DNA of 21,121 nt, from the NCBI GenBank assembly GCA_009784305.1, contig WRBZ01000001.1, forward strand, positions 1-21,121, in the 5' to 3' direction. Positions 8,359 to 15,435 of the stretch are shown piece by piece (position 1 is the stretch's first letter; every line of letters starts with the position of its first letter). A model generated the notes under the pieces. It saw only the letters and a program-made list of their open reading frames with translations. It was not told the DNA's origin and did not search any database. Made by a program: the position numbers and the translations under genes. The DNA is from Synergistaceae bacterium. Its GTDB lineage: Bacteria > Synergistota > Synergistia > Synergistales > Aminobacteriaceae.

Positions 8359-9510
8359 TTAAAAGCTTGATACGGCTTTTTCCATTATGTCCATCCCAAC
8401 AGCCAGCGTTTCCATTGATTGAGTACAGGCTATCCTAATGTATCCTTCACCGCATGAGCCGAATACATTGCCCGGCAATGTAGCTACTTTCCAATCATGA
8501 AGCAATGTCATGATGAATTCCTCGCTTGTTTTACCGGTATTTTTAATATTGGGGAATAAATACATCGCTCCTTCCGGCTGTGCGCAAGTTATCCCGCTGA
8601 TATTATTGAGCCGCCCCGCAACATATTCCAGGCGTTCTTTGAATATTTCGCGCCTCTCCTTTATTTTGGCGTCATGATTATTGAGAGCGTATAAAGCTGC
8701 CCTTTGGCCTACGCAACTGAGTCCATAAGTCTGATTGGCGGACAGGAATGTAAGTAAACGTACAAATTCTCTGTCCCCCATTGCAAACCCGACACGCCAA
8801 CCCGTCATGCAATGGCTCTTTGATAACCCGCTCATGATAAGGGTGCGTTTGCGCATTTCCGGTATGGACGCAAATGATACAAATTCTTTATTGTATACAA
8901 GAGCTTCATAAATTTCATCCGAGAAAACAAACAAGTCATGTTTTTCAACCACTTCCGCTATTCTCTCCATTTGTTTCTTATTCATGACTCTTCCTGTGGG
9001 GTTATTAGGAGAACATAATATAATAGCTTTAGTTTTGGGTGTAATAACTCTTTCTATTTCTTCCGGTTCAGCCGCGAAACCATTCTCTTCACGGGTCGGC
9101 AAATGAATAACCTTTCCGCCCGACCAATCAATTTGATTGAAGTACGGTCCGAAACATGGTTCAACACATATCACTTCGTCGCCCGGGTCTAATAGAATAT
9201 GAAGGCCAAGCCATAACGATTGAATTCCGCCAACGGTCATGTGAACTTCATCCGGAGAGTATTTCATGCTATGGTGACGTTCCCAATAATTACAGACAGC
9301 TTCCTTTACATCCAAATAGCCCGAAAGAGGTGGATAATGAGTATAACCGTTTTTCGCGTCAATCATTGCGGCATCGATAATATCACTCTCCGTATCGAAG
9401 TCGGGCTCTCCTATACTAAGATTACATACACCATCCATAGTTTCAACGATTTGAAAAAATTTTGACATACCGGATGGCTTAAGCGATCCATATTTCTGGG
9501 ATAATTTCAA
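8359..9510 (-). CDS. PLP-dependent aminotransferase, class I/II
   Basis: This fold-type I aminotransferase (383 aa) would use an amino acid and a 2-oxo acid, with pyridoxal phosphate bound to K231 in SGLSKSHCMTGWRVGF. Other family motifs are the N-terminal LSIGEPDFDT, SPNNPTGRV, the DEIYEAL segment and a C-terminal arginine in GYIRIAC. It resembles the AspC/AraT/MalY-like group; the substrate is not evident. I chose TTG at 9510, which has GGAG 8 nt upstream; the GTG at 9519 overlaps that SD. The zinc-ribbon gene ends 17 nt upstream, so the two are probably co-transcribed and perhaps translationally coupled. In an amino-acid fermenter such an enzyme would feed oxo acids into catabolism (inference). 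Confidence 0.92.
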   Translation of the reverse strand: MKLSQKYGSLKPSGMSKFFQIVETMDGVCNLSIGEPDFDTESDIIDAAMIDAKNGYTHYPPLSGYLDVKEAVCNYWERHHSMKYSPDEVHMTVGGIQSLWLGLHILLDPGDEVICVEPCFGPYFNQIDWSGGKVIHLPTREENGFAAEPEEIERVITPKTKAIILCSPNNPTGRVMNKKQMERIAEVVEKHDLFVFSDEIYEALVYNKEFVSFASIPEMRKRTLIMSGLSKSHCMTGWRVGFAMGDREFVRLLTFLSANQTYGLSCVGQRAALYALNNHDAKIKERREIFKERLEYVAGRLNNISGITCAQPEGAMYLFPNIKNTGKTSEEFIMTLLHDWKVATLPGNVFGSCGEGYIRIACTQSMETLAVGMDIMEKAVSSF

Positions 9511-9527
9511 ACTAAACACTCCAATTC

Positions 9528-9692
9528 TTATTTAACGCTAAACGATTTCGCGCTCCATGATTTACCTCTTTTCAAAGGTGAGCCAATAAGATATTCAAGA
9601 TAACGGCTGTGGCACTCGGGACAATTTTTTGTCTTCTCGTTACTATCCATTTCAAATTCAAATCCACATTCAAGACAACGAAATTTTCCCAT
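9528..9692 (-). CDS. Small zinc-ribbon protein, 54 aa
   Basis: A short ORF beginning MGKFRCLECGFEFE, with two CxxC knuckles at C6/C9 and C24/C27 (NCPECHSRYLEY), which would bind one zinc or iron in a ribbon or rubredoxin-like fold. The C-terminal part is basic (residues 41-54). A strong SD, GGGAGGGAG, stands just before the ATG, which argues for real expression. The stop codon lies 17 nt before the TTG of the aminotransferase gene, suggesting coupled translation. I do not recognise a named family; it resembles FmdB-like or similar small regulatory ribbons only in the cysteine pattern. Function is unknown. Confidence 0.8.
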   Translation of the reverse strand: MGKFRCLECGFEFEMDSNEKTKNCPECHSRYLEYLIGSPLKRGKSWSAKSFSVK

Positions 9693-9768
9693 TTTGATCT
9701 CCCTCCCAACTGATTATTACAATATATGCATTAACACACATGAAACATAAGCTTAAAAATAACAAATT

Positions 9769-9795
9769 AAAAAACTGCGCTCTGCACAGTTTTTT
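9769..9795 (-). terminator. Rho-independent terminator of the methylmalonyl-CoA operon
   Basis: AAAAAACTG (9769-9777) pairs perfectly with CAGTTTTTT (9787-9795) across a 9-nt loop. Read on the minus strand the stem ends in six T, 37 nt past the mmdC stop. The A and T flanks make it plausible in both directions. It separates the metabolic operon from the zinc-ribbon and aminotransferase genes. Confidence 0.7.
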
Positions 9796-9831
9796 ATACT
9801 TTGTTATTTTATCAATGGCTCACACAATCTC

Positions 9832-10290
9832 TTATTCGATGACTACAAGAACATCTCCCGCGTTGACACTGTCTCCGCCATTTACACGAATATCGATTAC
9901 CTTTCCGCCAACCGTCGCAAAAATATCATTCTCCATTTTCATAGCCTCAAGAACAATTACGACGTCGCCATCTTTTACGGCCTGTCCAACAGATACCGGA
10001 ACTTTAAGGATTTTTCCGGGCATGGGAGAGGTTATTGGAGTGCCTCCAGCAGAAATAGGAGCTCCAGTCGGAGCTGCCGCTGGTGCAGGGGCTTCAGTAG
10101 GAGCAGGTTCAGGCGCTGCAACGGGAGCAGGCGCCGCAACGGGAGCAGGCGCCGCAACGGGTGCTATAGCAGGAACAGGCGCCGCAACTGGTGCAACGGG
10201 GACAGGCATCATAACAGGTGCAACAGATGCGCCAAAATCTTCAACTTCAACAACAAAAACGGTTCCATCAACAGTAATTTTGTATTTCAT
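9832..10290 (-). CDS. mmdC: Biotin carboxyl carrier subunit of methylmalonyl-CoA decarboxylase
   Basis: This 152-aa protein carries the biotin that shuttles CO2 from methylmalonyl-CoA on the carboxyltransferase to the membrane decarboxylase. The N-terminus (MKYKITVDGTVFVVEVED) is followed by a flexible Pro/Ala linker at about residues 27-80, then a biotinyl domain starting TPITSPMPGKI. The modified lysine is K118 in EAMKMEN. The length and layout match MmdC/OadA-type biotin carriers. A GAGGAG SD precedes the ATG. It is the last gene of the operon, 30 bp after mmdD and followed by a terminator. A carrier for an ordinary acyl-CoA carboxylase is the alternative, but the OadG-like neighbour favours the sodium-pump decarboxylase. 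Confidence 0.93.
   Translation of the reverse strand: MKYKITVDGTVFVVEVEDFGASVAPVMMPVPVAPVAAPVPAIAPVAAPAPVAAPAPVAAPEPAPTEAPAPAAAPTGAPISAGGTPITSPMPGKILKVPVSVGQAVKDGDVVIVLEAMKMENDIFATVGGKVIDIRVNGGDSVNAGDVLVVIE
10113..10190. repeat. 18-bp tandem repeat coding the Pro/Ala linker of mmdC
   Basis: Near-identical 18-bp units begin at 10113, 10131 and 10149 (plus-strand form GCGCCGCAACGGGAGCAG), with a further partial copy from 10179. In the coding direction they encode APVAAP-type repeats. Such repeats change copy number easily, so linker length may vary among strains. Confidence 0.75.
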
Positions 10291-10320
10291 GTTTTTTCTC
10301 CTCTATATATAATATATTTT

Positions 10321-10728
10321 TTACCAGGAACGTGAACCAAGTCTACTTTCCATACATTCAGCTATCCCCGTTATACGCCACATTTTGTTCATATCTGAAC
10401 ATTGCGTTGGGGGAACGCTTACCGTGCTCATTCTTCTGCCGATGGAAACGTTAATAGCTGCTGCAACGGCTGCGGTTACCTTCATTCTGTTGGCATGAGC
10501 GAATATGGCAGCAGAAATTGCTGCAACTTTCTTCTTATCTTTAACTTTATCGATTGTTTGTCTGACATTCGTAGCAGTCTCCAACCCCGAACCTATCTTA
10601 TTAGTGTGGTAGCGCTTACACACAAATATGACAACCAAGCCTACAAGCACAAGAAGTACTATTGTGAAAGCTATCAAGCTTACTAATAAGGCTCCAACTG
10701 CGCCATAAAACTGAGAAATTTCAATCAT
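10321..10728 (-). CDS. mmdD: OadG/MmdD-like membrane subunit of the sodium-pump decarboxylase
   Basis: This 135-aa small membrane subunit would hold the decarboxylase complex together at the cytoplasmic membrane. A single N-terminal transmembrane segment spans about residues 9-37 and is followed by CKRYH. A variable charged linker and an Ala-rich helix (VAAISAAIFAHANRM) come next, and the C-terminus MWRITGIAECMESR matches the OadG/delta pattern of a conserved W...G tail. The start is the ATG at 10728 with GGGAGGG just upstream; a TTG at 10746 in frame overlaps the mmdA stop and is less likely. It lies 14 bp after mmdA. Family identity is from the layout and C-terminal motif and is good though not certain. 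Confidence 0.82.
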   Translation of the reverse strand: MIEISQFYGAVGALLVSLIAFTIVLLVLVGLVVIFVCKRYHTNKIGSGLETATNVRQTIDKVKDKKKVAAISAAIFAHANRMKVTAAVAAAINVSIGRRMSTVSVPPTQCSDMNKMWRITGIAECMESRLGSRSW

Positions 10729-10742
10729 AATGCCCTCCCAAA

Positions 10743-12302
10743 TCAATGGGGAATTACGCCGTGCTTTTTGCGCGGCAACGATTCGCGTTTACTTTGCATT
10801 CCATTGAGAGCGAGAAACAATTCTTTGCGTGTTTCCTCGGGAAGGATAACTCTATCAACAAGCCCGCGCTCCGCAGCCACATACGGCGTCGCAAAAGCTT
10901 CTCTGTACTCATCGATCTTTTGATATCTAACTTCTTCCGAATTCTCCGCTGCGTCAATTTCCCTTTTGAAAATTATACTTGCAGCCCCATCTGCTCCCAT
11001 TACCGCTATTTCTGCCTGCGGCCATGCAAGGACCAAATCTGCGCCAAGCGCTTTTCCGCACATACCAAGATATGCTCCGCCATATGCTTTTCTAAGCACT
11101 ATCGTAATCAGCGGAACAGTCGCTTCGCTGTACGCATAAAGCAATTTTGCTCCATGACGGATTATCCCTGCGTATTCCTGAGTAACTCCGGGTAAATATC
11201 CGGGGACATCAACAAAAGTTACTATAGGGAGGTTAAAAGCATCGCAGTGGCGTATAAACCGGCTTGCTTTGTCTGAAGCGTCAACATCAAGGCAGCCTGC
11301 CAGGCAAGCTGCCTGATTTGCTATTATACCTATTGATTTTCCGCCAACGCGCCCATAACCGGTGACAATATTCTTTGCCCAGTCTTTTTGAACTTCAAAG
11401 AATACTCCATCATCAAGTACAACTTCGAGAACTTTACGAACATCATATCCTTTATTGGGGTTTGTCGGAACAATGTTACGCATATTGGCATCGGCGCGAT
11501 AAGCATCGTCAGAGGTATTTGCTAAAGGAGTATCGTCAAGGTTATTCTGAGGAAGATATGACAGTAATCTCCGTACTTGTTCGAAGCACTCGGCCTCGTT
11601 CTTTGCCATAAAATGAGCGTTGCCGCTTTTCGAATTGTGTGTTATGGCGCCTCCAAGTTCTTCACTCGATACCTCTTCGCCGGTAACGGCTTTTATAACT
11701 GCAGGTCCGGTAATATGCATGATGCCGGTTTTATCTACCATAAATACAAAATCCGTAAGAGCAGGGCTGTAAACCGCCCCTCCGGCTGTGGGGCCTACGA
11801 TGACCGAAATCTGAGGAATAACTCCGCTCGATATGGTGTTACGGTAAAAAATCTTTCCGTATCCGTTAAGAGAATCTACAGCCTCTTGAATACGAGCGCC
11901 GCCGCTGTCGTTTATGCCAATTATCGGGCAACCCATTTGCATAGCCATGTCCTGCATCTTACATATCTTATTGGCATGCATTTCTCCAAGTGATCCGCCA
12001 AGAACAGTGAAATCCTGGCTATATACGAAAACTTTACGCCCGTTGATTGTTCCCCAGCCTGTAACGACTCCATCCCCAAGCGGCTTCGTTTTCTCAAGTC
12101 CAAAATTTGTACAGCGATGTGTGACAAATTCGTCTATCTCGACAAATGAACCTGCATCAAGCAACTGAGCGATTCTTTCGTGCGCAGTTCCCTTTCCTTT
12201 TTCCTTCTGCTTGGCAATGGCTTTTTCACCTCCGCCGGCAGCAGCAGATTTTCGTTTTCCTTGCAGTTCTTCGCATAGTTCTTCTATACTTCGAATCGCC
12301 AT
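10743..12302 (-). CDS. mmdA: Methylmalonyl-CoA decarboxylase carboxyltransferase (alpha) subunit
   Basis: This 519-aa crotonase-fold carboxyltransferase would move the carboxyl group from (S)-methylmalonyl-CoA to biotin on MmdC, giving propionyl-CoA. Both halves of the acyl-CoA carboxyltransferase fold are present. The N-terminal half shows GGSLGEMHANKI, the glycine-rich NDSGGARIQE and GPTAGGAVYSPALTDF. The C-terminal half shows FVDVPGYLPG and RKAYGGAYLGMCGKALGAD. Length equals MmdA/PccB enzymes. The gene sits 17 bp after meaB and directly before mmdD. Sequence alone does not separate a decarboxylase subunit from the beta chain of propionyl-CoA carboxylase; the OadG-like and stand-alone biotin carrier genes, and the absence of a biotin carboxylase gene, favour the decarboxylase. 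Confidence 0.94.
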   Translation of the reverse strand: MAIRSIEELCEELQGKRKSAAAGGGEKAIAKQKEKGKGTAHERIAQLLDAGSFVEIDEFVTHRCTNFGLEKTKPLGDGVVTGWGTINGRKVFVYSQDFTVLGGSLGEMHANKICKMQDMAMQMGCPIIGINDSGGARIQEAVDSLNGYGKIFYRNTISSGVIPQISVIVGPTAGGAVYSPALTDFVFMVDKTGIMHITGPAVIKAVTGEEVSSEELGGAITHNSKSGNAHFMAKNEAECFEQVRRLLSYLPQNNLDDTPLANTSDDAYRADANMRNIVPTNPNKGYDVRKVLEVVLDDGVFFEVQKDWAKNIVTGYGRVGGKSIGIIANQAACLAGCLDVDASDKASRFIRHCDAFNLPIVTFVDVPGYLPGVTQEYAGIIRHGAKLLYAYSEATVPLITIVLRKAYGGAYLGMCGKALGADLVLAWPQAEIAVMGADGAASIIFKREIDAAENSEEVRYQKIDEYREAFATPYVAAERGLVDRVILPEETRKELFLALNGMQSKRESLPRKKHGVIPH

Positions 12303-12319
12303 AAATAAAATAACCTCCT

Positions 12320-13261
12320 CTATATATTTTTTATTATCTCGTCAACGATCGCATACGGATTCGTTTTAAGCTCAAGCATATCTTTAATTCGATTACTTTT
12401 GTTTTCCCCCCAAAGCTGCCAGGCGCGCACTACAAGCCTGGATAAAAGTAAATTTTCTACCTCACTGTTCAAGCGTCTTTCAATACGTTCAATACCAGCT
12501 TCAGTATCATGCATGAATTTCTTATGTGAATCAATCTTTGATACGAGTTCAGGCAAGCCGCTTCCATCTTCCGCAATCGTAAGGACTACAGGAGGAATCC
12601 AATCTTTGTTCTTCAATAAATCAAGCATTGCGCGTGTTTCCCGGGCGACTTTATCCGCTCCGTCCCTGTCTGCTTTATTGACTACGAACACGTCAGCTAT
12701 TTCCATTATCCCAGCTTTCATTATCTGAATTTCATCTCCAAGCCCAGGGACAAGAACAACACAAACTGTGTCCGCTATCCTCATAATATCGATTTCCGAT
12801 TGTCCTACGCCTACCGTTTCAATTATTATGATATCTTTCCCGGAAGCGTCAAGAATAAGCGAGGTTTCACGTGTTCCGTTGCTGACCCCCCCCAATGCCC
12901 CTCTGGCGCCCAGGCTCCTTATATAAACCTCAGGATCATCAGAGTGTCTTTGCATTCTTATACGGTCAGCCAAAATAGCTCCTCCGCTAAAAGGGCTTGA
13001 AGGATCTACGGCGATAACTCCCACTTTCTTGCCTTCCGTGCGAAACTGCTCAATAAGTTTGTCGGTAAGCGTACTTTTCCCCGAACCGGGGCTTCCGGTA
13101 ATTCCTATTATCCAAGCGTTCCCCGTATGAGGATAGATTTCCTTCATTAGTTCTTCAGCTTCTGAAACGCCGGTTCTATTGGTTTTGTTCTCCATTATAG
13201 ATATTGCGCGGGCTATGCCGCGCACATCGCCATTCAGGATTTTACTTGAAAGTACGGACAC
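12320..13261 (-). CDS. meaB: MeaB/ArgK GTPase, chaperone of methylmalonyl-CoA mutase
   Basis: This 313-aa G3E-family GTPase guards loading and integrity of adenosylcobalamin in the mutase. The Walker A motif GSPGSGKS is at residues 56-63. It is followed by VIAVDPSSPFSGGAILADRIRM, RSLGARGALGG, the Walker B/switch segment IIIETVGVGQSE and the NKAD base-recognition motif. The length fits the family. It starts with a GTG 5 nt after the stop of the mutase B12-binding chain and has no strong SD, so translation is probably coupled. The gene lies between the mutase and decarboxylase genes. The coding strand contains a run of eight G (12886-12893), a possible slippage site. Confidence 0.96.
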   Translation of the reverse strand: MSVLSSKILNGDVRGIARAISIMENKTNRTGVSEAEELMKEIYPHTGNAWIIGITGSPGSGKSTLTDKLIEQFRTEGKKVGVIAVDPSSPFSGGAILADRIRMQRHSDDPEVYIRSLGARGALGGVSNGTRETSLILDASGKDIIIIETVGVGQSEIDIMRIADTVCVVLVPGLGDEIQIMKAGIMEIADVFVVNKADRDGADKVARETRAMLDLLKNKDWIPPVVLTIAEDGSGLPELVSKIDSHKKFMHDTEAGIERIERRLNSEVENLLLSRLVVRAWQLWGENKSNRIKDMLELKTNPYAIVDEIIKNI

Positions 13262-13266
13262 TTCAA

Positions 13267-13668
13267 TTATTCGTCTTTCGCTACTGCTTTTTTAAGCCAA
13301 TCTATTGTTGTGCCTGTCGAGGTGCCAGGTCCAAAAACAGCTCCTGCTCCCATTGCTATTAAATCCGGAACGTCCTCGTCAGGAATAACTCCTCCGCCAA
13401 ATACAATTATATCCTCCGCTCCTTTTTCTTTCAGAAGGCTAATTACTTTTTCAAAATAGAAATGATGGGCGCCGGAAAGTATGCTAATACCAACAGCATC
13501 TGCATCTTCCTGAAGCGCTGTGGCAACTATTTGCTCGGGAGTCTGCCTGAGTCCCGTATAAATAACTTCCATCCCCGCGTCGCGAAGCGCGCGTGCGATA
13601 ACCTTTGCTCCCCTGTCATGCCCGTCAAGGCCAGGCTTGGCAATAACTACGCGAATTTTATCCGTCAT
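13267..13668 (-). CDS. mcmA2: Methylmalonyl-CoA mutase, cobalamin-binding small subunit
   Basis: This 133-aa stand-alone B12-binding domain corresponds to the C-terminal domain of full-length methylmalonyl-CoA mutases. The base-off cobalamin motif DxHxxG is present as D15-G-H17-D-R-G20, where H17 is the lower axial ligand of cobalt. Further family segments are [20 protein letters not shown] and the C-terminal [13 protein letters not shown] and [14 protein letters not shown]. It lies 24 bp after the large-chain gene, with GGGAGGAAG as the SD. The two chains would form the active heterodimeric unit. Confidence 0.95.
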   Translation of the reverse strand: MTDKIRVVIAKPGLDGHDRGAKVIARALRDAGMEVIYTGLRQTPEQIVATALQEDADAVGISILSGAHHFYFEKVISLLKEKGAEDIIVFGGGVIPDEDVPDLIAMGAGAVFGPGTSTGTTIDWLKKAVAKDE

Positions 13669-13692
13669 TATACTCTTCCTCCCTTGGGCTTA

Positions 13693-15360
13693 TCATAGCA
13701 CAACATTTTCGACATATTCGCCGAATTCTTCTCTGAGAACACCGCATATTTCCCCTTCAGTCGCATAAACACGAACCGCGTTTAATATTGCCGGCATAAG
13801 GTTTTCCGATTCAGATTTTGCAGCTTTTCTGACATCATCAAGTAGATTTTTGACTGCGATATTGTCCCTTTTTGATTTCATTTCATGGAGTTTCTTGATT
13901 TGACGCTCCCCAACGCTTGCGTCAACTCTAAGCAATTTTCTTCCGTGGGCGCTTTCTTTCGTCTGGAATTTATTGACGCCTACGACAACAGTTTGCTCTG
14001 TCTCAATAGCTTTTTGATAGCTATACGCGCTATCCTGGATTTCTTTTTGCGGATATCCCGCTTCGATTGCTTTAAGCATGCCACCCATATCGTCTATTTT
14101 ATTTATATAGTTGATGGCGTTTTGTTCTATTTCATTAGTAAGGGATTCCACAACATAACTGCCAGCAAAAGGATCAACGGTATTGGTAACTCCGGATTCA
14201 TAAGCAATTATCTGCTGCGTTCTGAGAGCTATCTCAACGCTCTTCTCCGTCGGAAGGGCAAGAGCCTCATCCATACTGTTCGTATGAAGGGATTGTGTTC
14301 CCCCAAGAACCGAAGCCAATGCTTGAAGTGTGACGCGTATGACGTTATTCTCCGGCTGCTGGGCAGTAAGGGTACAGCCCGCTGTTTGCGTATGGAATCT
14401 AAGCATCAGGGCTTTCGGATTTGTGACCCCGAAGCGCTCTTTCATTATTCTTGCCCAAAGGCGTCGCGCTGCACGATACTTGGCGACTTCTTCAATAAGG
14501 TCGTTGTGCGCGTTGAAAAAGAAAGATAAACGTTCACCAAATACATTCGGATCCTGTCCCGTTTTCTTAGCTGCTTCAACGTATGCTATTCCGTCCGCTA
14601 ATGTAAACGCGACTTCCTGAACGGCTGTGCTTCCTGCTTCACGTATATGATATCCGGAAATGGAAATAGTATTCCACTTAGGGACATGTTTACCGCAAAA
14701 ATCGAATATATCGGTGATAAGCCTCATGGAGGCTGCAGGAGGGAATATGTAAGTACCGCGCGCGATGTACTCCTTTAAAATATCGTTTTGTATGGTGCCT
14801 GAAAGATCATCGGACTTAATTCCCTGTTTTTCAGCCACACATATGTACATTGCAAGTAATACGCTTGCGGGGGCGTTTATCGTCATCGAGGTGGAAACCT
14901 TGTCAAGAGGTATCTTATCGAACAAAGTTTCCATATCTGCAAGGCTGTCTATAGCTACTCCAACTTTGCCGCACTCTCCCTGCGCCATAGGATGATCGGT
15001 GTCATAACCTATTTGCGTAGGCAGGTCGAAAGCAACAGAAAGACCTGTAGTACCTCGTTCTAAAAGGTAACGATAACGCGCGTTTGATTCCTCCGCTGTG
15101 GCAAATCCCGCGTATTGACGCATAGTCCAAAATCGCCCTCTGTACATGTTTGATTGAACTCCGCGCGTGAACGGGAAAGAACCGGGAAAACTTATATCAT
15201 CAAGATAGTTTACCCCCTCAATGTCATCCGGACAGTAAAGCCTCTTAAGAGGAAGTCCTCCTCCAGTCGTAAACTGCCCATAACGTTCAGGATTCTTCTG
15301 CACCGCTTTTTCCGCCGCTGCGTCATACGCCGCTTTGGCATCCCGATAATTATCTGTCAC
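13693..15360 (-). CDS. mcmA1: Methylmalonyl-CoA mutase, large catalytic subunit
   Basis: The protein (555 aa from GTG at 15360) is the TIM-barrel catalytic chain that interconverts succinyl-CoA and (R)-methylmalonyl-CoA by a radical mechanism with adenosylcobalamin. It lacks the B12 domain, which is encoded by the next gene. The specificity positions fit methylmalonyl-CoA: Y83 in RQYAGF and R201 in ARGTY match the Tyr and Arg that bind the substrate carboxylate, whereas isobutyryl-CoA mutases have Phe and Gln there. Other motifs are [15 protein letters not shown] and [14 protein letters not shown] at 15360 has six G 7 nt upstream; ATG at 15375 overlaps that SD and is less likely. It heads the operon and lies 75 bp after the previous gene. 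TTGACT (15429-15434) is a possible -35, but no well-spaced -10 is seen. Confidence 0.96.
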   Translation of the reverse strand: MTDNYRDAKAAYDAAAEKAVQKNPERYGQFTTGGGLPLKRLYCPDDIEGVNYLDDISFPGSFPFTRGVQSNMYRGRFWTMRQYAGFATAEESNARYRYLLERGTTGLSVAFDLPTQIGYDTDHPMAQGECGKVGVAIDSLADMETLFDKIPLDKVSTSMTINAPASVLLAMYICVAEKQGIKSDDLSGTIQNDILKEYIARGTYIFPPAASMRLITDIFDFCGKHVPKWNTISISGYHIREAGSTAVQEVAFTLADGIAYVEAAKKTGQDPNVFGERLSFFFNAHNDLIEEVAKYRAARRLWARIMKERFGVTNPKALMLRFHTQTAGCTLTAQQPENNVIRVTLQALASVLGGTQSLHTNSMDEALALPTEKSVEIALRTQQIIAYESGVTNTVDPFAGSYVVESLTNEIEQNAINYINKIDDMGGMLKAIEAGYPQKEIQDSAYSYQKAIETEQTVVVGVNKFQTKESAHGRKLLRVDASVGERQIKKLHEMKSKRDNIAVKNLLDDVRKAAKSESENLMPAILNAVRVYATEGEICGVLREEFGEYVENVVL

Positions 15361-15367
15361 AGTAACG

Positions 15368-15373
15368 CCCCCC
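15368..15373 (-). promoter_or_regulatory. G-run SD that decides the mutase start
   Basis: Six consecutive G on the minus strand can pair with the CCUCC of 16S rRNA through one G-U pair. They stand 7 nt before GTG at 15360 and overlap the alternative ATG at 15375, which therefore is unlikely to be used. Confidence 0.5.
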
Positions 15374-15435
15374 ATAGATCATTATTTTATATTTGTACTT
15401 CTATTATCTTCTTATATTAAAGCTCATAAGTCAAA

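Noticed and set aside
9740..10312. A 190-aa plus-strand ORF rich in Gly, Ala and Thr opposite the biotin carrier gene
   Set aside because: It is the shadow of the GC-rich Pro/Ala linker repeats of mmdC; it has no SD, and the minus strand carries an intact biotinyl domain.
15361..15435. Cobalamin riboswitch upstream of the B12-dependent mutase
   Set aside because: The gap is only 75 bp and I see no B12-box-like sequence or extended structure; it is too short for that riboswitch class.
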